DNA of 64,000 nt from Micropterix aruncella (Eukaryota > Arthropoda > Insecta > Lepidoptera > Micropterigidae): positions 41,542,185-41,606,184 of the forward strand of contig OX155952.1 in the NCBI GenBank assembly GCA_944548615.1. Reading direction: 5' to 3'. Made by a program: the position numbers and the translations under genes. Every line of letters starts with the position of its first letter. Within the stretch, counting starts at the first letter, position 1. Under the pieces are notes generated by a model. The model was given only the letters and a program-made list of their open reading frames with translations, was not told the DNA's origin and made no database searches. Shown here in pieces: positions 23,625 to 34,830 of this stretch.

Positions 23625-25020
23625 CCGTATAGCGTATTAGATTGCTCTACTACGTTAGTACTACGCTCTAGTACGTTTTGCAAGTCTTCTGCGCCGGCGA
23701 CATAAAGGTGGCGCTGATAGCCTTGTCCGGCCAAACTAATAGCAATTTATTTGACCATCGATATTTAACATTGATAATGATTATTTTTTTATATAGGACT
23801 GAATAATTATAAAAACCCAATAATTTAACGAATGACAACAATATTACCATTTAATTATTAGTGCCATCTATCGCATATATGTATAGGCTTATTTTATCAA
23901 AAATAATACGGTGCCAGAATGCTATCTATTAGTTAGTCTATCTGAACATTAAAGAGCGTAATTATTATCTATTAAAACCTATATACCAAATTAAAAAAAA
24001 ATACATATTTAGGTAAATAATAATAAAATAATAAGTACAATACAATACAATACAATCAACTACTCCAGTAGATAGGCATTCCTACACTTGGATGCGTCAC
24101 AAAATTAAATGCTAAAAATTTAATTATTAAAAACATAACTATCGTGATAGTTGTCATCGCTGTAATATTATATTCAATATTACCTATATACAAATAATCA
24201 AAATATACTAATGTGATTTAAGAGTCAAGGAGAATAATATATTAAAATAGAAATGCAAATTCTATGTAGAATAATCAAAAAATATATATTTTATTGTCAA
24301 TCCAGCAATAATGCTTTCGTAGTTTTTTTTAAAATGAATAGATGTTTAATAAATTATATGAGAATTAGAATGTCAGCTATCATAATACCGTTATGTTTAA
24401 AACTTTACGCATTTCATTAATCATCAACATGGAAAATAGACTCAGAATTTTCAAACTCCGTTATACCATAAATTGGGTTTCTTACCAAATTATTTATGAT
24501 TATCTTTTTAAATTGGACCTCTCCGAGGCTTTTCATTTGCTCTGGAATCTTATTATAGAACGACAAATTTTGATGAATAAAACTGTATCGCACTTTGCTA
24601 AGTCGCTGTCGGTTTATGTGGAGATTGGATTTATTTCTCGTATCGTGATGATGAAAATCACTATTCACCGGAGCTTCTGTTAGGTGTCTACGAGCGTACA
24701 TAATATTTTGGTAGATGTAAGAAGAAAATAGAGTCATTATTCCTGATTTTACAAATAGCGGCTTACAATAATAAGTGCTATAATTTATACATTCTTTTAT
24801 TATTTTTTTTTCGGGATAGGATATGGTGTAGACGTATTTAGAGCTTCATACCACGAACGACGCCACAATCAACATAAGAGAAGATTAATGGAAGTTTGGA
24901 ACTATGAGTGCCATCTTCACTTTGGCGTTTCGTAGTAAAATCCTTTCGTAGTAAAAAATAGCAGTTATCTGCCAAATCTTAGTACTTCGTTTAGCAGTCT
25001 AAATACGCTATTTAATCAAT
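23625..25020. mobile_element. MITE family A, copy 4, split by ~800 bp
   Basis: The left part, 23625-24010, starts gtatagcgtattagattgctc and contains the ggtggcgctgatagcc, aaaacccaataattta and agtgccatct landmarks. The right part, about 24830-25020, has gtagacgtatttagagc, tatgagtgccatcttcac and a degraded far end. The block between them contains a LINE fragment (24417-24737), so a second element probably landed in the MITE. Confidence 0.65.
24417..24737 (-). pseudogene. LINE ORF2 C-terminal fragment
   Basis: A 106-codon minus-strand frame reads MTLFSSYIYQNIMYARRH, then PVNSDFHHHDTRNKSNLH, RLSKVRYSF and NKIPEQMKSL. This is the standard post-RT C-terminus of Jockey/CR1-type ORF2 proteins. It is related to the fragment at 39575-39952. 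The RT core is missing, so it is a 5'-truncated relic. Confidence 0.75.
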
Positions 25021-28000
25021 GCCTACATATACCTATCTACTATCACACAAGTTCAGTTGAACCTAAGGGGACAGTTTCTGGGCCTAATTGCATTTTTGCC
25101 ATTTTTATTTAAAACTGTTTACCCAGAAAATTTGGATTATAAAATTCAAAAAAAAAATTAGAAAACTAAGCAAGAGCGCCTTCATGATCAGTGACATTTT
25201 ATGTGTTGAAAAAGCTATTATATTGGCAATGAAAAATATGGAATCTTTTATTTTTACGAAGTGAAAGAAGAATTAAATTTTGCCGAAGTTATACAAGTTT
25301 TTGCAAAAATAATTAATTGTAATCTAGGAATATGAAATCATTGAGAGGTGTATGTATAGTATAGCCTTATTTTTTGATTATTTTGTTTCTATAAGGCGAT
25401 AAAATTACTAAAACCTTAGAATTAAAAATATGAAAAGGAAGGTATACAGTTCTCAAGGGTTTTTCTTTTATCTCACTGAATTATTTTTGCAAAAATTCTT
25501 ATACTCTCCTTTGAATTTCCCTTTACTCTTATACATTTATAATACCTTTTTTTTTACTTAGAATATAATATTTTTTCCGACATCACGACTTATATAAGTC
25601 ATCAAGCTACTCTTCTATAGTTCGTTATATATTTTTTCAAATGTTTATTTTCTGTCTAAACGACGTTTAAAAAAAATTCGCGGGAATCCCAACATAAAAC
25701 TGAAGTAACGCTGGAGTTAAAGGCTAAATTTAAATGTGAAATCTACGAGTGCAAATACAACATTCTCTTATGACCGTATTTTATTATAGGCTTTGGCTGA
25801 TGGATTTCTGCGATGATCGATAATCTCTTGTCGATTATTATTCCAACATATTATTCATTTTCTTTTTGGTTTATTTGCAATCAGCGGCAGTCAATCGGAA
25901 GATTTCCAAGGCACTCATCTGCATGCCATTTAATACAGATGCTGCTATTTTCTATTCAGGCTAGTGAAGATCGCATATGAATATTTTAGTTGATTAGTAT
26001 TAATGATAAGCTTTTAATAATGATAACTTTACTATTATACTATATAATATGATATAAGATATTAAACAAAATGTAATATATTGTAATATAATGCAAAAGA
26101 ATAATGCTATAATATATCTAGATCGTTGTGTTTGTGTATGTATGTATATGTATGTGTGTATGTGTATATGTATCTATATGAGTACCTACGTCAGTTAGGC
26201 TTCTCCACCCAAGTCAGAAAATAAGTCGTATGCCCAGATACAGGCTATATTCGGCCTATTTGGGTATGCGCTGAGCATGGTCATGTGAATGTGGATCGTT
26301 GTTTACTTTGCATCATTACTTGGTATGACCATTTTTACGTGTTTTATCATTATGTTTAAAATAAAATAAATAAAATTATGACACCAATCCTGGCAATAAA
26401 CTTAAGGTCACTTTATATTCTGTTCGCATCATTACATTTGATGAAAAATATCATATGCCATCAGCTTAATATATTGGGCAATCAGATATACAACTGCATG
26501 CTCCATTAGTATACAGTTATATACACTATTAGCCATCTTCAACATCAGCATTTAAGAATATTATTTTTAGAAACTTAAATTGTTAGTATGCTTAATGATG
26601 CTTGTTTTCTTGAGAGGTATTTGATTTAATGGGAAGTATACTCGTATTTGTGACCATCTTGCAAGCTTTATAATGTTCGTATGTAAGTTGTCTGCTTCAA
26701 AATCTGCAAACCATTTTTAAACCAATGCTTAATATCCGATTGAGCTGAAATTTCGCATACTAATGTAAGTTTGGTGATAATGCAATATTATGTTACCATC
26801 GAGCTGATTTGATGATGGAGCCAGGATGTAGGGGATGAAACTTCCTCAGAGTAGGACAGTCGAATTTGAACTATGTAGTATGTTTTGTTATCATGAGTCT
26901 ATTACACATGATGACGAGGGTCTGAAGATGGAGCCGAAAGATTGCCACTGGAACTACCTGATGGAAAGTGCACATGATGACTAGGGTCTAAAGATGGAGC
27001 CGGGAGCTTTCCACTTGATGGAAAGAAAAACTGGTTTTTAAAAATATTTTTTTACTTTTAATTTATTATTTTAAAGCATCTACGTTTTTTTTGCTTCACC
27101 TATACAAAAGCTAAACCTTCACATTTTGGTTCAAAACGTATTACATTCTACAGAGTACGGTTAAACGTAGCGTAAGGTCCTGCACCCTATAGGTCTTAAG
27201 TTTTCAAAAATATCTAACGTTATCTTTCATTTCTTTTTAAGATTCGAGCAGAGCGGGTCTGATCCGTAGATGACGCGCCGGTAAACGATTGCACGTGAAC
27301 GAATTTGACAGTGTAATCGAGCAACTAAGAGAGGATCACGTCTCCCCAATGGCTGACTCCTAGCTATTTGTCTTGCTCGTTAATAATCAATCTTCTAGAT
27401 AACGTATTGCGACTCGAAGCTGCCCGCTAAATTAACTATGAATTGGTTTCTTGGCGTAATGAATTTGAGTATTTTGTTTCTAATATAACGAGCTTCTTTT
27501 TCTTTAAATAATTGATTAGGTTCTTAAACAGGATCTGTAAATCCATTAACGCACAATCAAGTCTCATGGTATCGAACAAACAATCACGTCGTTCCAGATG
27601 AGCAGTTTTCTGCAATGGAACGAAAAGAATTAAATGAGTGTTCGACGTCCTTCGAAGCGATTAGTTAATACAAAATGGTACATGGTGGTAACCTCCCCCC
27701 CCCCCTCCCCCTCCCTCTGCTACCAACTACGAGTTTCCGTGATCAGTGTGAACGACGCAATTCTTTTAAAAATAATCTTTAACACATCGATCCTTGATGT
27801 TTCTAAAGCGGCGCGTTCGTAGAGAAACCAGGGCCGCGTTCATAACATTTTGTATGACGCATTCGAGCGGATAACAGTGATTAATGAAGTTTAGATTTCG
27901 GCACGACAATTTACAGATATATTTTCAATTCCTAACATATTTTTTTTACGATATATCATATATTTTTTCTCACAAAAAACCACTCTTTTTTAGAAATTTC

Positions 28001-28795
28001 TAGAGTATCAATCTTATTCAGTACCGAATATATTTTTTACATATAATTTGTCAAAAAAGTCGCGCTATTTTATGAAAAAAATACCTAACCTATTTGTGTT
28101 TATTTTATTTTTTTAATATTTTAAATATTATTGAGGACCTTTACAGATAAATCAATTCGCCCATAAATATTAATACTAGTATATATGTATATACAAGTCC
28201 ATAATAAATAACTTCATAAATAATTAACTAAGTAAGTACCGATTATAAAAAACGAGATAGCTGGGAGTTGCCTTTTTAGCTGTCAAATGGAGGTGCAATA
28301 TATCTCAGTGGGTAAATAATCAGGATGGGCCATAACCTCCCCCCTGGCCTACTTAAAATAATATTTACATGATGGTACGGTATTCTTAGATATCTCAGGA
28401 CTGAGGAAGTCTGGCTACCGGGAGCAGTTGAGTTTGCAGAGAATCTGGTGTCAAATGAAAGCTAATTTTAGTTAAAATATATTTACCTAAAAAGAGCCGG
28501 TGAAAGAGCCGGTGAAAGAATTACCTAAAAAGAGCCGGTGAAAGAATTATCTCTATATTTAATAAATATTTGTCTCCTAATAAGTAAGTCTTGCGTCGCA
28601 AAAAATTGCGTTCACACGAAGCAGTTGTGCAAGTTTTTTTTCGTTTTTTTTTTCAAAACAGTTTTTCTCTGTGTCTATATAAATACAAAGCGATTCCTTG
28701 AAAACATCTCTATTAATTATAAACCTTTTCAGTAATTTTTCAATAATAATAAAAATTAAATACATACACAGCCCTAAATACCCTGATATCTGCAC
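25021..28795. other. Large unassigned AT-rich stretch
   Basis: No gene is supported. A TATG/TGTA microsatellite-like run lies at 26125-26170. 26340-26380 has an A-rich aaataaaataaataaaa tail that may end a retroelement. 26820-27010 holds two diverged copies of a ~67-bp unit (acatgatgac.agggtct.aagatggagcc) related to the 120-bp minisatellites at 47.8 and 63.2 kb. 27240-27450 is less AT-rich. A poly-C tract lies at 27693-27716. Confidence 0.4.
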
Positions 28796-28800
28796 GGCAA

Positions 28801-29000
28801 TGATAAACGATCACAAAATAACATCACACTTGCTATCCCTAGACATACTTTCCACAGAACCAATCAATCATTTCTGGTAAAGGGTAGTCGACTATGAAAT
28901 GACCTTCCAGCAGAAATAAGGAAGGCAAGGTCACTGGAAGAAGTCAAGATAGCCTCATCTACGCATTTACTGAGGACTAACGACACGAGCTTCTAGATAT
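28801..29000 (+). pseudogene. LINE ORF2 C-terminal tail with a nonsense mutation
   Basis: Reads RSQNNITLAIPRHTFHRTN, then QSFLVKGSRL, a TGA where LINE proteins have the Trp of LWN, and then NDLPAEIRKARSLEEVKIAS and THLLRTNDTSF before a stop. This LW-N-LP-x-x-I motif is the typical C-terminus of CR1/Jockey-type ORF2. One TGG-to-TGA change and the missing N-terminal part make it a relic. It is too short to appear as a long ORF. Confidence 0.7.
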
Positions 29001-29104
29001 TATAAATGTTATTCTTTAGTTTTAATTTCCTCTGTTTCTATAATTCTTAGTAAGGTTCACAGTTTTTCTATATTACCTGGAATCTCTACCATAAGTTTTA
29101 GATT

Positions 29105-29215
29105 CTAAAGTTTAAGCACTTCAATAATAATAGTAATGATAATAAAATCTATTACAATAAAAAGGCGAGCTTATTGCCTTGAGGTAATTCTATTAGTTTA
29201 ACCTAACAAGTTTTG
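29105..29215 (-). other. LINE-type 3' tail (minus strand)
   Basis: In minus sense: a caaggcaataagctcgcc block, then attgtaatagattttattatc. It resembles the 3' stem and ggcaataagcccgcc block of the LINE at 12396-12709. It points opposite to the neighbouring C-terminal relic, so two different insertions meet here. Confidence 0.45.
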
Positions 29216-29820
29216 CAATAATATGAATAATACTAAAGTTGCTATGAAATTTAAAGTCAGCTACCCAGTTTCTTGTAAGGGTTTTTATGTGATTGAGTAA
29301 ATGTACGATAGGGACTTTTGGTCCTTGAATTAATAATTAGATTTTGTAAAATCTTCAAAATCTGATTTACAAAATCAAAACATTTTGATTATTTAATAAT
29401 CAAAATGTTAAAAATAAACAAACAATCAATCTGACTGTGTGATCTAGGAGCAGTTTCAAAATTCCCTTGTGCTATCAAAAGGACAATGTTATTTTCTCCG
29501 CCCTCTCTTCTTCTATCACATCTGTTCTTATTATGTTTCGGGAAGACATTGAAATATGAAAAACCATGAAGTTTAATAGAGACGACGGTTACAAACTCTC
29601 TACTGCGTGCAACTCTCTTCTTAAAATGTTCTCAGTGCCCATCGCCAAACTCAGGGACGTAACACAGGATACAGTGAGTGTTGTGTGCACGACGGAGTTT
29701 CAAAATTTGTGCGCACCGAACTCACTGCCCCACCACCGTTATAATCTGTGCAGTAGCAGCAGTGGTTTGCCGCCTACCCGCGAAACAAAGCATGGCGATT
29801 GACAGCGCATTAGTATACCT
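29216..29820. other. Unassigned DNA
   Basis: Short frames without recognisable motifs, for example 29566-29802. No support for a gene. Confidence 0.35.
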
Positions 29821-29907
29821 TGTACAACGGCGGTTGCAACATCGCCGAAACTTGGGGTGCTACGAATTTCATGCGGTAAATTCGTTTTTATTTTATTTAT
29901 AATTTCT
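29821..29907 (+). repeat. Dispersed repeat, copy 2 of 2
   Basis: Partner of 61-151; see there. About 75-80% similar by eye. Confidence 0.5.
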
Positions 29908-30059
29908 GGTGAATTCTGTTTGTAGATGAATCAATCCAGCGGCATTAGGTAATCTATTCTTATTGTGAAGGACAATAATAGAGAGCTTTGTGAGTCCGGA
30001 CGGTTCGAGGCGGTCATTGATGGAATTTATTGCGCACCGGTACATATATTTTCAATTAA

Positions 30060-30310
30060 ATTAATAGGCCATGAAAATTGCGCGCGATGCGACGTTTGGT
30101 CGTTTCGCCCGCCTCTTTTACGGCCAGCAGCCAGCCAGCCAATCACGGCAATTAATTAGTTTGATGGGCGAGCAGGAAACAAGTGACGTCCACTAATTAG
30201 CGCTGCCTGCTAAGAGAGTTTCCCGGCGAGAGACGCCGCGTCGTCAATCTTAGCCTCTGAGTCAGACGGTGCGATGAGCCCACGAGATTGCGACATGTCA
30301 AGTCAGGAGT
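30060..30310. promoter_or_regulatory. Possible regulatory DNA (homeodomain-like and CRE-like sites)
   Basis: Non-repetitive-looking DNA of mixed composition containing two TAATTAG-type motifs (about 30150 and 30195), a TGACGTC-type motif between them, and GC-rich blocks. This combination is what an insect developmental enhancer or conserved non-coding element might look like. Function is inferred from motif content only. Confidence 0.25.
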
Positions 30311-30404
30311 AGCGAACGTCAAGCCCGGAAGGATACCCATACGCGAGACGTCGCTGACCGATGGTATGAATGAGAGGTATGGCCAGGGTTGGCTGACGTA
30401 TTTC

Positions 30405-31055
30405 GGGGAGCTAACGGGCCCATGATGGGTTGGCCACGAAGACCCATGTGTTCAGGGTCAATCATACTCACGGGTCAACACCCATCTGACGGCCTCCACG
30501 CACGGGGTGCGAACCTGGGTAGGACTCTGGCCCTGGTCAGTTTCCCCTGGGAATCAAACCTCTGGCGCTCCTGGACGGTCTGCGCACCGTGCGGCGCAAG
30601 CCAATCGATTGTGCACTCCGACTAACAGTCGGGGGAGTCTGGAAGCTGTATTGTTTGCGGGGGTGGTTGCGTACCTTACGGCGACTGCTCTTGAAATGAC
30701 CATTGGCCATCCGTTCCCGGTTCAGAGTCGGGCAAAGGACGCCATGGTCCGCGATAGATTTGGTATTCACCGTTTCACCGCTTCGTAAGGGAGAGGACCG
30801 CGCAAGCGACCTCGAACTCGGAACCAATCGAGAGACCGGAGAAATATGGTCACAATTGGTAGTAAGGGAGCGAGTCTCGCCCGCCAGGTAGCATTCCTGG
30901 CTATCTCGCGGTAAGGCGTTGGTCTCTTACGGGTTGTGGCGTAGCTAGACGTTGGATTGTTTTGTCCTAAGTCTTCTACGCTCACTGCAGGCCGATAGAA
31001 CGACTAATCGTTAAAACGTCCTGTGGTGACGGGCTCGCCCGTTGTAGTCGACAAT
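30405..31055 (+). mobile_element. Repeat R, copy A (first of tandem pair)
   Basis: Repeat R is a GC-rich ~640-690-bp dispersed family, with eight full or partial copies here. Order of landmarks: gggagctaatgggccc, acgggtcaacaccc, ggcctccacgca, a gtgcgaacc.gggtagga block, ctggacggt.tgcgcacc, agccaatcgat, cgggggagtctgg, a ggcaaaggac block, gagaggaccgcg, agagaccggag, cttacgggttgtggcg and a terminal hairpin acgggctcgcccgt. There is no long ORF. A common 5' start in most copies, a shared 3' end and target duplications in others suggest a SINE-like retroelement. I did not recognise the family. Confidence 0.7.
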
Positions 31056-31075
31056 TCAATATGTCGTATTTCGGT

Positions 31076-31760
31076 GGGAGCTAATGGGCCCATGCTGAGT
31101 TGGCCACGAAGACCCATTTGTTCAGGGTCGGTCACACTCACGGGTCAACACCCATTCGACGGCCTTCACGCATGAAGCGCGAGCCCGGGTGGGACTCTGG
31201 CCTTAGGGCTAGTTTCCCTTAGGAGTCAATCTTCTGGCGCTCTTGGACGGTCTGCGCACCGTGCGGCGTAAGCCAATCGATTGTGCATTCTGACTAGTTG
31301 GAAGCATTCTGTTGGTGCATTCTGACTAGTGCGTCGGGGGAGTTTGGAAGCAGTACTGTTTCCTATAGAGCGGGGGTAGTTGCTGACCTTACGGTTACTG
31401 CTCTTGAAACGACCATCGGCTACCCGATTCCGGTGAAGAGCCGGGCAAAGGATGCCGTGGTCCGCGATAGATTCGGTTGACACCGTTTCACCGCTACGTA
31501 AGAGAGAGGACCGCGAAAGCGACCTCGAACTCGTAACCAGTCAAGAGACCGGAGTAATCTGGTCGCAACTGAAATGAAAGGGCGTAAATGGGAAGGCCCG
31601 CTGGGTAACATTCCTGGCTATCTCGCGGATAAGGCGTTAACCTCTTACGGGCTTGTGGCGGAGCTTGACGGTGGACTGTTTTTGTCCTAAGTCTTTTGCT
31701 CTCACTTCTGCTGTCACCTATATCGGGTTCGCCCGTTATAGGTGACAGCTCTAGTTGTCG
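31076..31760 (+). mobile_element. Repeat R, copy B (second of tandem pair)
   Basis: Head-to-tail with copy A, about 20 bp apart. cgtatttcgg precedes each copy, and a weaker cgcatctcgg follows copy B. It carries an internal short duplication (gtgcattctgactagt at about 31283 and 31315) not seen in copy A. Confidence 0.7.
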
Positions 31761-32099
31761 CATCTCGGTCGACGAGTCCTTAAACAGGCCCGTGACTTTT
31801 TCCACTCGGCATTCTGACTTTTCTCGGAGCTTCATGTAAACCGGGCCCATTGGCCCGACTCTCTGTATGTGGCATTGCAGGGCAGCGCGCCCTGTGGCTG
31901 CTTTCGTATTAGGATCTTTTTACGCTCCTTTCCACGAGGGATGAGGTAGATCCATTTGCAGGTATGAGGTTAGCAAGGCTTCGTCTTCTGCTGGACTGCT
32001 GACTTGGATCTCGTTTATCAGCAGCAGCCACCGTCAACGTGAGCTCCTCGTCGTCCTCGAAGGTGCGCATAGTATCCAAGTAGCGGGAGGGCGACGGGC

Positions 32100-32800
32100 T
32101 CCTTCTCTCCTCGGCAGGCTGGGAGCGCGGGGGCGGTGTGGTCGCCCTCTCTTCGTCCGGTTAGGAGCGGACGGGCGGTGCCGTCGCTCTCGCTTTTTCA
32201 GGTTGGGAACGGGCGGACATGGTGGAGGGAGGGGGGAGGGGGATTCCCCTCGCTTCGACTTCCATCTTCTCCTCCTGCTGCGGGAGGAGCCTCGTCGACT
32301 GCTGCGGCTGGTGCTTCGATTTGACTGAATCGGAGGCGGAAGTCTTTCGGTGACTCGAATCGGTGGCGATTCAGAGGAAGTCTCCTCTCCCCAGCTGGCT
32401 GCTGCGGAGTGGTCGACGGCGCCGGTCTCTCCCTCCGCGTCAGAGGTTACTTTACGTCAGAGGCTAGGTCTTTTATGCCTTCTCCCTCGGTGCCTTCTCG
32501 CCGGGTGTAAACTAGGCGGCTGAGGCGCGAGGCGCGGTACTTCGCGGCGGGTTTCGCAAAGGGGCTGCGGCCACTTCGCGTGGGACACTGTTGCTTTCGC
32601 GTTTTCTGGCGGATTTCCGCCAGGAAGCATGGTCGTCTCCTGTTATTCTCAGGGTGGTCCTGGCCGCGATTGCCGCAGGTTGCGTGGGGAGTCTTCTGAC
32701 GCCGACAGTCCTTGACCACGTGTTGCTCCACGCACACTTGCGGCCGGTGGCATGTAGGGCTGCTGTGCCGGAAAATGGCCAGGGTCAGCGGCGGCTACTC
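32100..32800 (-). pseudogene. Decayed non-LTR ORF1 (Gag-like zinc-knuckle region)
   Basis: Minus-strand frames give CVEQHVVKDCRR, then TPHATCGNRGQDHPENNRRRP and CFLAEIRQKTRKQQ. These correspond to the second and third knuckles and following segment of Jockey-type ORF1 proteins (C-x-x-C..H..C with DHPANYRGCP-like spacing). Upstream a frameshifted, GC-rich segment looks like the first knuckle. Downstream the frame is Pro/Arg/Glu-rich and broken by stops. GC content is far above the surroundings. It is dead and lacks ORF2. Confidence 0.5.
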
Positions 32801-32810
32801 GTATATAGGC

Positions 32811-34341
32811 ATTGGCGTGCGTTGAGTTTGGAGTTATCGTAGGCATCCACATATGTCGTGCAAATGTTGACTTGGGAACTTGGCCAACGGTGGGGAGCTC
32901 TCTAAGAGCCGCGCCGTATGCGGATGTTACTAGGATTAGAGCTTTTACCAGAATTTTTACGGGATCGGAATTTTAGTGAGATTAGGGTTTTTTTTTAAGA
33001 TTTCGAAATCGGTGAAGATTTTGTAACAAAGAGATATAGACATATCAGTTAGTTAAATCTTAAGCCACGCGCACATAATCGCAACAGAACACGCAATTCA
33101 ACATTTTACCACGAAGACTGCAACTACAGTAAGTAAATCTCAGAAATACCAGTTCAAGGAAATTGTTATGCATGCTATAGGAAACCCATATGTATACATC
33201 AAAAGAGAGCAGTTCGGATAATTGAAAAGGTGAAATTGAAAGAATCGTGTCGTGCCATTTTAAAAGGATAAGGATTCTGACTTTACCACCAGTCTGTCTT
33301 ATAAGTTGTTGACTGAGTTTTATAATAATAATAAGATTAATAAAATAACATATTTAATTTTGTTTAACCATGGGGAAATCTAAACTCAGCGAGGAAATAT
33401 ACCAAATATTTAGGGCCATATTATTGCAATAGGCTACCGGTAAAATTTAAAAAATAATTAAGGTCGAAAGCTTATTCAAAAAGTTACTAAATCACTTCCT
33501 ATTAGATAATGCTTTTATTCGATCGAAGACTTCGTTAATTTTAAGTAATAATGAAACGTAATAAAAGCCAGTGAGGGAAATGAAATGATTTGGTATTGAA
33601 AGCAATTTCCAACGCCACGCCGCAACAGATTTAACGAGCAGTGTCAGCGATCCGTGATTGTGTTTCATTGATAGTGCGGCTTTGAGGGGGAGGAGGCATA
33701 CTTATAGCATAGCACTGCGCACCGGACAGAGAGATCCTGCTATGGATTCTGACTCTCCGGCTGAGCGAGCTCGCCAACGCGTCAAGACGCACGCCGAGTG
33801 GCGCTTATATCAATAGACGACCCTCAACGGTGTTCCGTAACACGGCTATTCATAGTGGTTCAATACCGGATACTAGAATACCGAAATACCGGAATACCTC
33901 ACTTTGCATTCGGTATTATATATCGAAAATATCTGCATCAGTCAGTTAAAAGCCGAGAGGGACTTACCTACTTTTACTAACTATTCAGAACTACGTGAGT
34001 TTCTCATTTGTTTTATGTGCCAAGATGTTTGTTTGAAAAAGTTTATTGCACACACAATAGGGTACAACACGGCGGGAATATTGCCAATTGAAAATATCTT
34101 ACGGCCATACCTTCAGGGTTATAGTAACTCCCAACTAACTATTGAGTCCTTGACTTCAATCACTCTGAGAAGCACAATATCTCTATTTGTATCTAAATAT
34201 CCAATACTACTTTAAACCATATCGATAAATATTCAAACTCTTACATCAGCTCATCGGCAACATCTTACTTCTAGCAAAGTACAGTATTAGCAGTAAGATG
34301 AAATATACAAATACGCTAGCGCTGGGCTCGGATCAGTTTGA
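32811..34341. other. Unassigned DNA
   Basis: AT-rich with a moderately GC-rich patch at 33600-33790. Short direct repeats of a tacc.ga motif lie at 33865-33897. Open frames at 33798-33980 and 33904-34215 have no recognisable motif. Confidence 0.35.
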
Positions 34342-34400
34342 GAATGGCAGCTCTAATCAGGTCATCCATACGATGGATGACCTGATTAGAGCTGCCATTC
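34342..34400. repeat. Perfect 28-bp palindrome with 3-nt loop
   Basis: Left arm 34342-34369 and right arm 34373-34400 are exact inverse complements around the loop acg. It sits 6 bp from a TTAA-flanked inverted-repeat element. A perfect hairpin this size is either very recent, maintained by gene conversion, or an assembly/read artefact. Confidence 0.95.
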
Positions 34401-34406
34401 GTTTAA

Positions 34407-34647
34407 CCCCTCAAATAAATGGCGCTTAGCTCGGGTTGCCTACGGCAAAATGTTTATAAATTTATATTTACATTTACATTTACATTTACATAGAGCGGGG
34501 TTTACTATAGAGCTATAGCATTACTATAGAGCGGATTACTATAAAGCGGCGCACATTTACATTTATATTTACATTTATATAAATTTATATACATTTTGTA
34601 TACATTTTGCCAAGGCATCCCTTAAGGGACGCCTCACATTTGAGGGG
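34407..34647. mobile_element. Short TIR element with TTAA target duplication
   Basis: A 241-bp element starting ccccTCAAAT and ending ATTTGAgggg, flanked by TTAA on both sides (34403-34406, 34648-34651). Subterminal blocks ggcaaaatg and cattttgcc are also inverted. The interior is (TTTACA)n-like. TTAA duplication and CCC-type ends suggest a piggyBac-type MITE, by inference. Confidence 0.75.
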
Positions 34648-34708
34648 TTAAAAGCTATGGCCTCTTAAATCAACGTGTTAAATCAAAAATTTTGCCCCTT
34701 AAATCAAC

Positions 34709-34830
34709 AATTTATGATTTCATTTTGTGATAATTTAGGAATATTGATTTTGTACAAAGTTTTATATTAGGAAAAATATAAAACTCAATAAATCAAGATT
34801 CCTAAATCATAACATAATGAAATCATAAAT
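34709..34830. repeat. Inverted repeat, AT-rich (about 45-bp arms)
   Basis: caatttatgatttcat at the left pairs with atgaaatcataaattg at the right. Inside, atttaggaat pairs with attcctaaat and aaatcaa with ttgattt. Probably a small foldback or MITE. No coding content. Confidence 0.7.
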
